Shown here: piece after piece, positions 33,712 to 42,444 of the stretch | Layout: each line of letters starts with the position of its first letter | Numbering within the stretch: position 1 is the first letter of the stretch | Assembly: GCA_965657965.1 (NCBI GenBank) | Contig: CBFHQM010000018.1 | Coordinates: 1 to 51,996, forward strand | Length of the DNA stretch: 51,996 bases | Reading direction: 5' to 3' | From: UBA8752 sp965657965 | Lineage (GTDB): Bacteria > Bacteroidota > Bacteroidia > Flavobacteriales_D > Sanyastnellaceae | Notes under the pieces: model-generated | What the model was told of the DNA's origin: nothing | Seen by the model: the letters and a program-made list of their open reading frames with translations, nothing else | The model's database searches: none | Translations under genes and position numbers: made by a program

Positions 33712-34836
33712 ATGCCGTTCCATCTTATTGACCGTCTGTGGGTTGGGTTTTTCCTGGCCTTGTGCACGGGTGTGGTGTGTCCTGTTCTTGCGCAGGGTGG
33801 CAACGAAGATGCAGTTCGCCAATACGAATCGATTGTAGTGGACGTGCTTGAGGCGCGCTTACAAGCCGACGTATCGCTGGAGGCTGGAACCGTTCGCCTA
33901 AGAACTTCCCCTTCTCGTCTGCTCAAGGCCATGCGGGAGGTTGTCAAAGCATCGGCTCCCTATTACTTCAAGGGAGACATGCGTGATTTCAAAAAGTTCA
34001 GTTCACGCGTTCGACTGGCAGTAGCGGACTTGGACGGTTTGGAAATCCCGCCGAAGCCCGACCAATGGGCAATGTCCGATTGGCAGTACTATCAGGTGGA
34101 ATCCGCTTTGCGAGATGTGGTGCTCTTGGTGGGCATGGATGTGGGCGTGTTCGCCAATGCGACATTGGCCCAAGGGGTGCAGGTTAGGCAAGACCTTCGG
34201 CGAGATTGGGAAGACATGAGAGGCGGAAGAGACCCTTTGGCCGTGGATCCCGTTCCTGATTTTGGGCCCGGTGTCCAGGACGGCAGCTCTCTCGATGGCC
34301 TTTCAGGGGTTGGCGTGAATGGCCAAGAGCCACCGTCAGATCGTGCCTTCGAAGACCTTGCAGCAGCCATTCGATCGCTGGCAGAGCGTGTGGATCAGCT
34401 CGAAGGAGGCACCCGCGCGCCAGCGACGTTGCCGGTGATTGGGGGTGGATTTCCGGAGCGCGGCCTTGATGGAGGTTGGGCGCAGCAGCCCCAAGCTTCG
34501 GGGTTAGTCCAAGGGTTGCCCGAACGGTTTACACTTCAATTCCCGGAAGGAAGTGCGGCACTGAGTTTGAGCGCGGAATACGGCTTGAACGCCCTGATTG
34601 AATGGATGTTTGCTTATCCATCGCTGCGCGTTTTGGTGACCGGGCACAGCGATGCCACAGGAAACGCGAGGACCAACATGGAGTTGAGTCGACGTCGTGC
34701 GCAAGTGGTGCGCTATTATTTGCTGGAGCGAGGCGTTCCGATGGAGCGGGTCAATGCCGCTCACTTTGGAGAGGGAAGGCCCGAATGGGGCGGGGCTTTT
34801 GACCGGAGGGTAGAGGTGACCTTGACCATGGATTAA
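33712..34836 (+). CDS. OmpA-family outer-membrane/periplasmic protein
   Basis: A 374-residue exported protein with a signal peptide (about 1-27, ending PVLAQ), a helical N-terminal domain of unknown type (about 30-165), a Pro/Gly-rich linker with a short coiled coil (about 215-230) and a C-terminal OmpA peptidoglycan-binding domain (about 265-374). The latter has LRVLVTGHSDATGNARTNME, LSRRRAQVV and a final R-x-VEVTL strand. It lacks an obvious beta-barrel, so it may be a periplasmic linker protein. TAAATTGC at 33697-33704 lies 7 nt before the ATG. Confidence 0.85.
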   Translation: MPFHLIDRLWVGFFLALCTGVVCPVLAQGGNEDAVRQYESIVVDVLEARLQADVSLEAGTVRLRTSPSRLLKAMREVVKASAPYYFKGDMRDFKKFSSRVRLAVADLDGLEIPPKPDQWAMSDWQYYQVESALRDVVLLVGMDVGVFANATLAQGVQVRQDLRRDWEDMRGGRDPLAVDPVPDFGPGVQDGSSLDGLSGVGVNGQEPPSDRAFEDLAAAIRSLAERVDQLEGGTRAPATLPVIGGGFPERGLDGGWAQQPQASGLVQGLPERFTLQFPEGSAALSLSAEYGLNALIEWMFAYPSLRVLVTGHSDATGNARTNMELSRRRAQVVRYYLLERGVPMERVNAAHFGEGRPEWGGAFDRRVEVTLTMD

Positions 34837-34876
34837 TGGAAGTCGTGGGCGCGCTTTAGATGTGCACCTTTGCGAC

Positions 34877-35494
34877 ATGAAGATTGTTTGCATTGGCCGG
34901 AACTATGCCGACCACGCCAAAGAGTTGGGCAACCAAGTGCCTTCAGAACCCTTGTTTTTCTTCAAGCCGGAAAGCGCTGTTTTGCACAAGGATCACCCTT
35001 TTTCGATTCCGGATTGGACGCAGGATTGCCATTTTGAGGTGGAGGTAGTGGTGCGCCTTGACCGGGCGGCCAAGTACATCTCGGCAGAGCATGCGGGGCG
35101 CTGTTATGCAGCTGTAGGGCTTGGCATTGATTTTACAGCACGAGACGTTCAGTCAGAACTGAAGGCGGCTGGAAAGCCTTGGGAAAAAGCGAAGGCGTTT
35201 GATGGGTCCGCTGTGGTGTCCCAGGAGTTTATCCCGCTGGTGGATTTGGGAGGACAGGTTCAAGACCTGGACTTCTCTTTGTTGCGCAATGGAGAGGAGG
35301 TTCAGCGAGGTCAAACCAAGGACATGTTGTTTCCGGTCAACGATTTGATTGCACATGTCTCGAAGTACAGCACATGGAAAACAGGAGACTTGCTGTTCAC
35401 TGGCACGCCCTCCGGTGTGGCTGCTGTTCGATCGGGAGACCGATTGGAAGGGATTCTCGGTGGCCGGGTCATGTTCAGCGTTGAGGTGCTTTGA
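34877..35494 (+). CDS. Fumarylacetoacetate hydrolase family protein
   Basis: A 205-residue FAH-fold enzyme cleaving or decarboxylating a beta-dicarbonyl compound, close in size to the FAHD1-type oxaloacetate decarboxylase/acylpyruvase group. The conserved IGRNYADHAKELG start, the metal-ligand triad region HFEVEVVVRL (Glu pair), GIDFTARDVQ, GSAVVSQEFIP and TGTPSGVAAV are present. The ATG at 34877 starts MKIVCIGRN, and CACCTTTG at 34865-34872 lies 4 nt before it. It stands alone between the OmpA gene and aroK. Confidence 0.9.
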   Translation: MKIVCIGRNYADHAKELGNQVPSEPLFFFKPESAVLHKDHPFSIPDWTQDCHFEVEVVVRLDRAAKYISAEHAGRCYAAVGLGIDFTARDVQSELKAAGKPWEKAKAFDGSAVVSQEFIPLVDLGGQVQDLDFSLLRNGEEVQRGQTKDMLFPVNDLIAHVSKYSTWKTGDLLFTGTPSGVAAVRSGDRLEGILGGRVMFSVEVL

Positions 35495-35656
35495 GGCCAA
35501 ACAGAGGAGGAAAAATCCGTCCATGCCCATCAGCGGGTTAAACTCGGTTTCGAGCAGAGCGAGACCTTACGCAATCAAAAAAGCATGGGCGTCAGCCGAT
35601 GTGCAGTCGGTGTTGGGGTAGCCTAGTCTCGGGTTGAGGCACCTTATCTTCCCGCC

Positions 35657-36196
35657 ATGGAGCAGGGGTGCGTGTTCATCGTGGGGTACATGGGGGCCGG
35701 AAAAAGCACCAGCGGTAGGCGTTTGGCACAGCTCATGGGTTTGGATTTCGTGGATACGGATACAGCCTTGCGTTCGACGTTTGGAGTTTCGATTCCCACC
35801 ATGTTTGATCAAATGGGGGAAGTGGAGTTTCGCAAAGCGGAGCAGCGCGTCCTCATGGATTTGGTGGAGGGACATTCGGGCGCATTGATTTCCACAGGCG
35901 GCGGTGCCGCGTGCCATCCGGGGAGCATGGATTTTATGCGGGCCAATGGAACCGTGGTTTACTTTCAAATGGGCGCGGCGCAGTTGGCCCAGCGCTTGCA
36001 AGGGAAATCAGACGAGCGGCCTTTGCTGGTGGGCATCTCAGAGGAGGCGCTTCCCGGTTTCATCGCAGGGCATCTCGCCCAAAGGGAACCGCACTATAGA
36101 AAGGCCAACATCACTGTGGACGCAGCACACTTGGATGATGCGCGTTTGAGGTCTGTTCGCGACCTGATTCTGGCCAAATGGGACGTTAGTCCATAA
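35657..36196 (+). CDS. aroK: Shikimate kinase
   Basis: Phosphorylates shikimate at the 3-hydroxyl in chorismate synthesis. The 179-residue protein has the P-loop GYMGAGKST at about residues 9-17, D34/D36-type FVDTDTALR, FRKAEQRVL (substrate arginine region), ISTGGGAACHPG and the lid segment KSDERPLL. It is full length for the family. TATCTTCC at 35645-35652 lies 4 nt before the ATG. Its 3' end overlaps that of the convergent PRTase gene by 11 bp. Confidence 0.94.
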   Translation: MEQGCVFIVGYMGAGKSTSGRRLAQLMGLDFVDTDTALRSTFGVSIPTMFDQMGEVEFRKAEQRVLMDLVEGHSGALISTGGGAACHPGSMDFMRANGTVVYFQMGAAQLAQRLQGKSDERPLLVGISEEALPGFIAGHLAQREPHYRKANITVDAAHLDDARLRSVRDLILAKWDVSP

Positions 36197-36734
36197 GGAC
36201 GGCTTCATCCACCCCTGCGCCGCTCAAGCGAACATCGATGTGCGCCTTGAGGTTGGTGGACAGGCTCTTTCCGACATAATCGGCACGGATGGGAAACCGT
36301 CGGTGGATGCGGTCGACCAAAACGCAAGTTCCCACATGCTCCGGGCGAGAGGGGAGCAGGTGTGCGACAGCGTGAAGGAGCGTCCGCCCACTGTTTAAAA
36401 CATCGTCGACCACAATCACCACGCTTCCTTTCATGAGCCCGAGATCAAAGGCGTTGTGCTGTTCGTCCGTGAGGCGAACAGGATGGTCAAGTGGGGCGTC
36501 TTTGTCCAAGATCAGGGTGCAACGCAACACGTCATTTTGGGCAATGTCCCTGAGCGCAATGGCGATGCGGTCGGCGAGGACAGTTCCCTGTCCGTCGATG
36601 GCAGAAATGACGATGCGCTCGGCCTCGTGATGATCTTCGAGGAGTTGTCTTGCAATTCTTTGAATGCACCGCTCGATTCGCTGCGCATCCAGAATCACCG
36701 TTTCGCCGGAGGGGTTGGTGGTTGTGGCACTCAT
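36186..36734 (-). CDS. PyrR-like phosphoribosyltransferase
   Basis: A 182-residue type I PRTase. The PRPP-binding loop VVIVVDDVLNSGRT is near residue 105, with an upstream ISAIDGQGTVLADRI segment and the flexible-loop region. It is most like PyrR/Upp-type proteins, which act as uracil phosphoribosyltransferases or as pyrimidine regulators, but no pyr genes or attenuators lie nearby, so the regulator role is unsupported. The downstream rlmD stop region overlaps its start (ATGA at 36731-36734), meaning rlmD lies upstream and is read first on the minus strand. Confidence 0.8.
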   Translation of the reverse strand: MSATTTNPSGETVILDAQRIERCIQRIARQLLEDHHEAERIVISAIDGQGTVLADRIAIALRDIAQNDVLRCTLILDKDAPLDHPVRLTDEQHNAFDLGLMKGSVVIVVDDVLNSGRTLLHAVAHLLPSRPEHVGTCVLVDRIHRRFPIRADYVGKSLSTNLKAHIDVRLSGAGVDEAVLMD

Positions 36735-38308
36735 TCCTCTGCAAGGTCGGGTTTTCCGTCCTTTTGGGGAAGGGTGGTGGCATCGTATTCCAACAGTGCC
36801 ACTGCTTCCACGTGGGCTGTGTGCGGGAATTGATCGGCCAGTTTGAAGGCTTTCATTTGGTAGCCGGACTCGCGCAGGGTCACCAAATCACGCGCTTGGG
36901 TGGCTGGATTGCAGCTCACATAAACGATGCGTTGTGCACGAAGCCGAATCACTTTTCTTAGGGACTTGGGGCTAATTCCGCTGCGCGGTGGGTCGAGCAC
37001 GATGGTGCCAATGCGCCCTTTGTATTCGGGGTGGTCAAGAAGAAAGCGTCCAACATCTGCGGCGTGGAAGTCGAGCCCTTTTACGCCGTTGCGTTCGGCA
37101 CTTCGCCGGGCGTCGGCAATGGCCTCTTCGATCAGGTCGACCCCGACCACTTGGGTCCCAACACCGCCATGTCTGGCCAGCAGTTGTGCGATGGTGCCGG
37201 TGCCGCAAAACAGGTCCATGGTAACGGGGTCAGGCGCCTGAATATCGGGCATGGGCTCTGCGTAAGCATAAGCCATGACCTGCGCATAAAGCCGCTCCGC
37301 GCAGCGGGGATTGGTCTGAAAAAAGCTGCGCATTCGGATTTCAAACGCAAGGCCATGAAGATGCTCCACCACATGGTCTCGTCCCGAAATGTGATGAGTG
37401 GACCCGTCTCGTGTCTCGACTCGCTCTCCCTTGTCGTCGTTGAGCGTATGAATGTATCCGGCCAGTCGCCCCTCGAGATGAGTGGACAACAGTTCTCCAA
37501 AAGCCTTCGTGTCGAACTGGTCCAGGCCATCGGAAGTGGTCACCAAATTGATCAGGAACTGATCTTCTGAGAGGCTTCTTCTGACCACAAGAAAACGGAA
37601 AAACCCTTCACGTTTGGGGGCGTGCCAAGGCGGAAGTCCTGAATCCGCGCAATGTTGACGGATCACGGGCATCAAAGATTCCAATGCGGGGTCAAAAAGA
37701 CCGCTGTCTCGGTCGAGATTTTCTACCGCCCACCATGTGCCACGGGCTTTAAAGCCGAGGAAGAATCCGTCCGAAAACTCCGCGTCGGGGTCGTCGCCAG
37801 GGGACCTGCCAATGGCCGCAAAGCTGTATTCCATTTTATTGCGGTAATGGAATCCAGAGGGGGAGTCCATCCAGCCTTCGTAGCAGGCTTCGAGGTTGGG
37901 GACTTCTCCAATGCGGCGGTACACATCGAGTGTTGTCCGCTCTTTGTGCTCCTTCTGCACCGCAAGGGGTAGGGTAATGTATGGCGCACCAGGGATGGCC
38001 TGATGGGGCACTTCAATCTCTTCGGGCGCCCGTTTGAGTACTGCGGTAATTCGAGCTTCGGCGTATCGTCTTTTGCAGAGGGATACCCTGGCGCGGACGC
38101 GTTGACCCGCGATGGCGTTGGGAACAAAAACAGTAAAATCACCCTCCTCTGTCGGCACTTTGGCGAGGCCTTTGCCGCCGTAGGCCACATCGAGGATGTC
38201 CAATTCGAGAAGGGTGCCTTTGTGAAAGAGGCGAGACTTGCGTGCCACGGGAATGAAATCTTGTGGCACAAGGCCAAGTTGAGGGGTAAAAATACGGCCC
38301 TTCGCCAT
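36731..38308 (-). CDS. rlmD: 23S rRNA (uracil-C5)-methyltransferase, RlmD/RumA type
   Basis: A SAM-dependent methyltransferase of 525 residues modifying a uracil of 23S rRNA. An N-terminal TRAM domain (about 30-85, ELDILDVAYGGKGLAKV) precedes the catalytic domain with DLFCGTGTIAQLL, LDPPRSGISP and the catalytic YVSCNPATQARDL. The iron-sulfur cysteines of E. coli RlmD are not apparent: only one Cys, in LEACYEGW, precedes the FHYRNKMEYSF motif. The start at 38308 gives MAKGRIF; the frame stays open upstream to 39328 but that part is antisense to the neighbouring gene. It is divergent from the nuclease/phosphatase gene, with only 15 bp between the two start codons, and overlaps the PRTase gene downstream. 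Confidence 0.9.
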   Translation of the reverse strand: MAKGRIFTPQLGLVPQDFIPVARKSRLFHKGTLLELDILDVAYGGKGLAKVPTEEGDFTVFVPNAIAGQRVRARVSLCKRRYAEARITAVLKRAPEEIEVPHQAIPGAPYITLPLAVQKEHKERTTLDVYRRIGEVPNLEACYEGWMDSPSGFHYRNKMEYSFAAIGRSPGDDPDAEFSDGFFLGFKARGTWWAVENLDRDSGLFDPALESLMPVIRQHCADSGLPPWHAPKREGFFRFLVVRRSLSEDQFLINLVTTSDGLDQFDTKAFGELLSTHLEGRLAGYIHTLNDDKGERVETRDGSTHHISGRDHVVEHLHGLAFEIRMRSFFQTNPRCAERLYAQVMAYAYAEPMPDIQAPDPVTMDLFCGTGTIAQLLARHGGVGTQVVGVDLIEEAIADARRSAERNGVKGLDFHAADVGRFLLDHPEYKGRIGTIVLDPPRSGISPKSLRKVIRLRAQRIVYVSCNPATQARDLVTLRESGYQMKAFKLADQFPHTAHVEAVALLEYDATTLPQKDGKPDLAEE

Positions 38309-38323
38309 GCTAACTTGCCAATC

Positions 38324-39169
38324 ATGTCGAGGTCTTTTCTGCAATGGATTTTCCTGGTTTTGGTTGTGGTCTCTGCGGGGTTCCCCGCGTGGGGCCAGCA
38401 TCCAGACGAGGTGGCTGTGGTCACATTCAATGTTCGGTACGACAATCCCACGGACCCCTTGACTTGGGATGAGCGGAAGGAGAAGGTCGTGGGCTCGGTG
38501 TCCTACTTTGATTTGCTCGGGTTCCAGGAGGCCCTGGTGCACCAAGTTTCCGATTTGGCGGCTGGCCTTTCGGAGCACGATTACTACGGTGTGGGCCGGG
38601 ACGATGGCAAAGAGCAAGGGGAGTTTTGCCCCATTTTCTGGCGGCGTTCCCGCTTTGACTTGCTTCATTCCGAAACACTGTGGCTCAGTCCCACCCCGGA
38701 AGAAGTGGGCTCTGTGGGTTGGGATGCGGTCTTGCCGCGCGTGGCGACCGTAGTGGTGTTGAACGACAGGCAGACCGACCAAGTATTTAGGGTGGTCAAT
38801 GTCCACTTTAGCCATGTTGGAAAGCAGGCGCGAGAAGCTTCGGCGCATTTGATTTCCTCTCGCATCTCGGGCAGTCAAGCCGATGTGAATTTGGTGTTGG
38901 GCGATTTGAATGCGGAGCCGGGTTCCCCCGCGCTCAAAAGGCTCACATCGGGGCGGTTGTCCGATGCGCATGACGCGACAAAAAAACGGTGCAGGTCGGG
39001 CATTGGAACGTTCACCGGTTTTCGCACCGGTGGCTTGCGCGGTGCTCCCCGGATTGACCACATTTTGGTCGACGGTGGCGAGGTCCTTTGGTATTGTACC
39101 GAGGAGCAGATTTTGGGCGACTTCTACATGTCGGATCACCTTCCTGTCTACATCGCCCTCATGCCATGA
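38324..39169 (+). CDS. Secreted endonuclease/exonuclease/phosphatase family protein
   Basis: A 281-residue exported EEP-fold phosphodiesterase. The signal peptide (about 1-25, ending AWGQ) is followed by the family motifs VVTFNVRYDN, GFQEAL, GVGRDDGKEQGEF, VNVHFSHVG, GDLNAEPGS, IDHILVDG and a terminal SDHLPVY, with all metal and catalytic residues visible (N, E, D/N, D/H). Such secreted members hydrolyse nucleic acids, phospho-sugars or lipids to gain phosphate or carbon; the substrate is unclear. The start at 38324 is preceded by TAACTTGC, 5 nt away. Its TGA overlaps the SLC13 start (ATGA at 39166-39169), so the two are co-translated. Confidence 0.88.
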   Translation: MSRSFLQWIFLVLVVVSAGFPAWGQHPDEVAVVTFNVRYDNPTDPLTWDERKEKVVGSVSYFDLLGFQEALVHQVSDLAAGLSEHDYYGVGRDDGKEQGEFCPIFWRRSRFDLLHSETLWLSPTPEEVGSVGWDAVLPRVATVVVLNDRQTDQVFRVVNVHFSHVGKQAREASAHLISSRISGSQADVNLVLGDLNAEPGSPALKRLTSGRLSDAHDATKKRCRSGIGTFTGFRTGGLRGAPRIDHILVDGGEVLWYCTEEQILGDFYMSDHLPVYIALMP

Positions 39170-40602
39170 GACTTCGAGAACAGGCGTCAATCTGGGGCGG
39201 CCCATTGGGTTTTTTGCTGGCTTTTTTGCTCCTGCCATCTGGGGGAGAGGTGAACCAGGCGGCGCTGGCCGGAACGGCTTGGTGGATGTTGTGGTGGTGG
39301 ATAGGAGGTGCGGTGCCGTTGGGGCCAACGAGTCTTTTGCCCATCGCGTTGTTTCCCGCCTTCGGCGTCATGGACATCCAAGCGGTGGCTGCACCTTTTG
39401 GGTCTCGCTTCATTTGGTTGTTTCTGGGAGGATTTGTCCTGGCCTTGGCGCTGGAGCGCCATCGTCTGCATCGTCGGTTCGCCCTTCATCTCCTGCATCG
39501 TCTGGGCGGTGGCCCTCGGCGCACATTGTTTGGTTTCATGTTGGCGACAGCGCTCATGAGCATGTGGATTTCCAATACCGCGACCACATTGATGATGTTG
39601 CCTATGGCCTTGGCGGTACTCGCTTTGCTCGAAGAACAAGGAGGGACACTTCCATGGGGCAATGCACTGATTTTGGGCGTGGCATACGGGGCCAACACAG
39701 GGGGAATGGCCACCTTGGTGGGGACCCCGCCGAATGCCGCCTTGGCCAGCGTAGCCTCCGAACGCTTTGGAATTGAAATTGGATTTGTTGAATGGATGAT
39801 GGTGGGACTTCCGGTGTCCATGGCGGTGCTGCTGGCTGTCTTTCTTTGGATGGTGGTGGTCTACAAAATGCCCAGGGGAAAGGGGAGCGGAGGGGCCCAA
39901 TCGGTGGTCGAGACAGAACGCGAGAAATTGGGGCGAATGTCGACTGGAGAGAAGCGGGTCATGTGTCTGTTTTTTGGAACGGCAGCCCTTTGGATCCTGC
40001 GTCGACCTCTGAATCACTTTTTGTCTGAAACTGGAATGGCATTGAACGACACTTCTGTCGCAGTGGTCGCCGCTGTTTTGTGTTTTGCCTTGCCTTCCGG
40101 GGCAAGTCGAGAGGAGGGGCGGACCATCCCCATTTTGGAAAAAGAGGACTTGGGCAGGTTGCCTTGGGACATTCTCCTTCTTTTTGGGGGAGGTTTGGCG
40201 CTGGCCAAGGGGTTTGAAATGGCCGGATGGGCATCGGACATGGCCGATGGCGCCGCTGGTTTGGGGTGGTCGGTGGGGGCGATGTTGGTGATGGTGACGG
40301 CGATTGGATTGTTTGCCACAGAGCTCATGAGCAATTTGGCGTTGACCTTACTTCTGGCTCCTGTGGCCGGGGCATTGGCACTGGGCATGGGGGTGAATCC
40401 TTTGTATTTCGCGGCACCGGTTGCCTTGGCATCCAGTGGAGCCTTCATGTTGCCCATGGCAACCCCGCCCAATGCAATCGTATTCTCGTCGGGTCGGATT
40501 CGAATGGTGGACATGGCGCGGATTGGCGTGGTTTTAAATTTGACCACGCTCGGCCTCATTTTACTCCTTTGGTGGTGGTTGGCTCCGGGGAGTTGGTCGT
40601 GA
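39166..40602 (+). CDS. SLC13/DASS family sodium-coupled anion transporter
   Basis: A 478-residue inner-membrane transporter of the divalent anion:Na+ symporter family. It has about eleven to twelve hydrophobic segments and both SNT/TP-type signature regions: SNTATTLMMLPMALAV with GTPPNAAL in the first repeat, and LMSNLALTLLLAPVAGA with ATPPNAIV in the second. Family substrates are dicarboxylates, phosphate or sulfate. Coupling with a secreted phosphodiesterase suggests uptake of a released anion, for example phosphate or an organic acid, but this is inference. Confidence 0.9.
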   Translation: MRLREQASIWGGPLGFLLAFLLLPSGGEVNQAALAGTAWWMLWWWIGGAVPLGPTSLLPIALFPAFGVMDIQAVAAPFGSRFIWLFLGGFVLALALERHRLHRRFALHLLHRLGGGPRRTLFGFMLATALMSMWISNTATTLMMLPMALAVLALLEEQGGTLPWGNALILGVAYGANTGGMATLVGTPPNAALASVASERFGIEIGFVEWMMVGLPVSMAVLLAVFLWMVVVYKMPRGKGSGGAQSVVETEREKLGRMSTGEKRVMCLFFGTAALWILRRPLNHFLSETGMALNDTSVAVVAAVLCFALPSGASREEGRTIPILEKEDLGRLPWDILLLFGGGLALAKGFEMAGWASDMADGAAGLGWSVGAMLVMVTAIGLFATELMSNLALTLLLAPVAGALALGMGVNPLYFAAPVALASSGAFMLPMATPPNAIVFSSGRIRMVDMARIGVVLNLTTLGLILLLWWWLAPGSWS

Positions 40603-40671
40603 ATAAATGAGTTTAAGGAGTGGTTTTTTGCAATTTGGTTTGTAAATTATAGCACCCAAATTCATCCAGGA

Positions 40672-41349
40672 ATGCCGTTTCGTTTTGTTTTGCCGCGCTT
40701 GGGGTTCGTGTTGAGCGCCATGGTTATGGGCTTCTCGTCCTTCGGACAATCAGTATGGAATCCGGATTACAATGGGGATGGCATGGTATCTGCAGCCGAC
40801 TTAACCGGCTTTTTGACAGCTTGGGAACAGCCCGTTGATTCTGTGGTTCGTTCGGCTTGGGAAGTCCATTGCGACGCGATGATGGTCGGAGAGGTGCCTC
40901 TGGACAGTGTGGAGTTTACCCTTTCGGCCATGGACATCCAGCTTCGAGAAAACCAAGACGGGGCATTTGTCTTGGATACAGCTTGGGTTGATCAGACTTG
41001 GATGATCACCAACATCCCCATTGAGTTTAACCACGTGCGCTTTTTCGGTCCCACTCCTTTCGTCACGGGACAGGTGAGCTATCATCCCGATTCGGATTCC
41101 TACATCTGGTACATGGAGTTCAATGAGAGCCTCTTTTTTACACCGGGGGACAACGCATTGGGGGAGTTGCAGGCAGAAGGGTGGTTCGACAACATCTACG
41201 TTTTTGAAGACTTGATGCCATTTCAGTCGTCCATCATGCTCCCCTACGGAGAGGCTTGGCACTTGGGGCCTCGATTCAGTGGTGGGGATTATGGATTGGA
41301 GACGTGGACCGTTTTGGATTTCTCGGTGACCTTCCACGGGGAGTTGTGA
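40672..41349 (+). CDS. Secreted protein with N-terminal dockerin-like EF-hand motif
   Basis: A 225-residue exported protein with a signal peptide (about 1-26, ending SSFGQ). Directly behind it is a single dockerin-like half motif (NPDYNGDGMVSAADLTGFL, about 30-48). The rest contains aromatic-rich beta strands (IWYMEFNESLFF, ETWTVLDFSV) but no domain I recognise. Its motif matches those found at the C termini of four other proteins in this window, except that it is N-terminal and single. It may be calcium-dependent and surface-located. Confidence 0.6.
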   Translation: MPFRFVLPRLGFVLSAMVMGFSSFGQSVWNPDYNGDGMVSAADLTGFLTAWEQPVDSVVRSAWEVHCDAMMVGEVPLDSVEFTLSAMDIQLRENQDGAFVLDTAWVDQTWMITNIPIEFNHVRFFGPTPFVTGQVSYHPDSDSYIWYMEFNESLFFTPGDNALGELQAEGWFDNIYVFEDLMPFQSSIMLPYGEAWHLGPRFSGGDYGLETWTVLDFSVTFHGEL

Positions 41350-41361
41350 CCTGTGCAACAT

Positions 41362-41389
41362 TTGGTGCTCCTGCGGAGTTGCATCTTTG
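41362..41389 (+). promoter_or_regulatory. Promoter of the di-heme peroxidase lipoprotein gene
   Basis: TTG (41362-41364) and CATCTTTG (41382-41389) are 17 nt apart. The -7-like element lies 5 nt before the ATG at 41395, so the mRNA may start at the start codon itself. Confidence 0.5.
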
Positions 41390-41394
41390 TGAAG

Positions 41395-42423
41395 ATGAGA
41401 GGGATCAATCGGCTCAATACATGGACTGGACTGGTCCTGACGGCCTTGCTTTTGGGCGGTTGCACACCTCCGGATGATACCGTGGGGCCTATGGTGCCGC
41501 CGAGTCAGGTTTATTTGGAGATTCCATCTTCCTTTCCTCGACCGGATTTTCCCGAGGACAACGCGTTTGACGATGTGAAGTGGACCTTGGGCAAGGCTTT
41601 GTTTTTCGATGAGCGACTTTCTTTGGATGGCGCTGTGAGTTGCGGCTCCTGTCATTTGCCATCCCGCGCCTTTGCCGCGCCAGAAGCGGTAACACCGGGA
41701 GCGTTTGGCACGACGGGAAATCGAAATTCCTCCACCCTAACCAACGCGGCGTACCAGCCCTATTTTATGTCGGAAGGCGGTGTGCCATCACTGGAAATGC
41801 AGGTGTTGGTTCCACTTCAGGAGCCTTCGGAAATGGCCCACAACGTGGTCACGGTATGCGAGGAATTGGCCGCAGAATACGAGGCGCAGTCCATGGCCGC
41901 CTATGGCCGAAGTCTTGATCCGTTTGTGCTGACCCGAGCCCTGGCCACATTCGAAAGAAGTTTGATCAGTGGGACTTCGGCTTGGGATGCATGGCAAGCC
42001 GGCGGAGCAACGGATCCATCGGTGATCCGCGGTGCTGAACTCTTTGGAGAGAACGGCTTGGGCTGTGACCGGTGTCATGCGCCGCCCTTGTTTACCAGCC
42101 ATGGGTTTGCCAACAATGGATTGGACGATTGGTCAGAAGACCCGGGGAGATGGCGGATCACAGGGGCGCCAGAGGACAGCGGGGCGTTCAAAATCCCCAC
42201 CCTCCGGAACATCGGCTTCACGGCTCCATATATGCATGACGGCCGTTTCTCGGATTTGGATGCCGTTCTCGATCATTATGAAGTTGGGGGGGCTGGACAT
42301 GCGCATCAGGACAGTCTGCTTGCGCCGTTCTCTCTGACTTTAGACGAGCGCACCGACCTCAAAATGTTCCTGTTGGCATTGAATGACAGCGCCTTTGTTC
42401 AAGACGAACGTTGGATGCAGTGA
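41395..42423 (+). CDS. Di-heme cytochrome c peroxidase-family lipoprotein
   Basis: A 342-residue periplasm-facing lipoprotein. The signal ends with lipobox LLLGGC at about residue 24. Two c-type heme sites are visible, CGSCH near residue 86 and CDRCH near 227, with the family segments DDVKWTLGKALFFDERLS, NRNSSTLTNAAY and RNIGFTAPYMHDGRFSDLDAV. CcpA/MauG-family proteins reduce hydrogen peroxide or perform oxidative chemistry with a cytochrome or cupredoxin donor. The ATG at 41395 is preferred over the upstream GTG at 41353, which would put extra charged residues before the signal. The endonuclease gene follows after 21 bp and seems to have its own promoter. Confidence 0.9.
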   Translation: MRGINRLNTWTGLVLTALLLGGCTPPDDTVGPMVPPSQVYLEIPSSFPRPDFPEDNAFDDVKWTLGKALFFDERLSLDGAVSCGSCHLPSRAFAAPEAVTPGAFGTTGNRNSSTLTNAAYQPYFMSEGGVPSLEMQVLVPLQEPSEMAHNVVTVCEELAAEYEAQSMAAYGRSLDPFVLTRALATFERSLISGTSAWDAWQAGGATDPSVIRGAELFGENGLGCDRCHAPPLFTSHGFANNGLDDWSEDPGRWRITGAPEDSGAFKIPTLRNIGFTAPYMHDGRFSDLDAVLDHYEVGGAGHAHQDSLLAPFSLTLDERTDLKMFLLALNDSAFVQDERWMQ

Positions 42424-42437
42424 ACGTCGTATTTTAG
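42411..42437 (+). promoter_or_regulatory. Promoter candidate of the endonuclease I gene
   Basis: TTG (42411-42413) and TATTTTAG (42430-42437) are 16 nt apart, and the GTG start lies 7 nt further on. The element lies partly inside the end of the peroxidase gene. Confidence 0.4.
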
Positions 42438-42444
42438 ATTCACC

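Noticed and set aside
36186..36734. pyrR as attenuation regulator of pyrimidine genes
   Set aside because: No pyr operon or attenuator structure is nearby; only PRTase family membership is supported.
38309..39328. N-terminal extension of rlmD to an 865-residue protein
   Set aside because: The extra 340 residues are antisense to the secreted phosphodiesterase and SLC13 genes, have no recognisable domain, and MAKGRIF at 38308 gives a normal family length.
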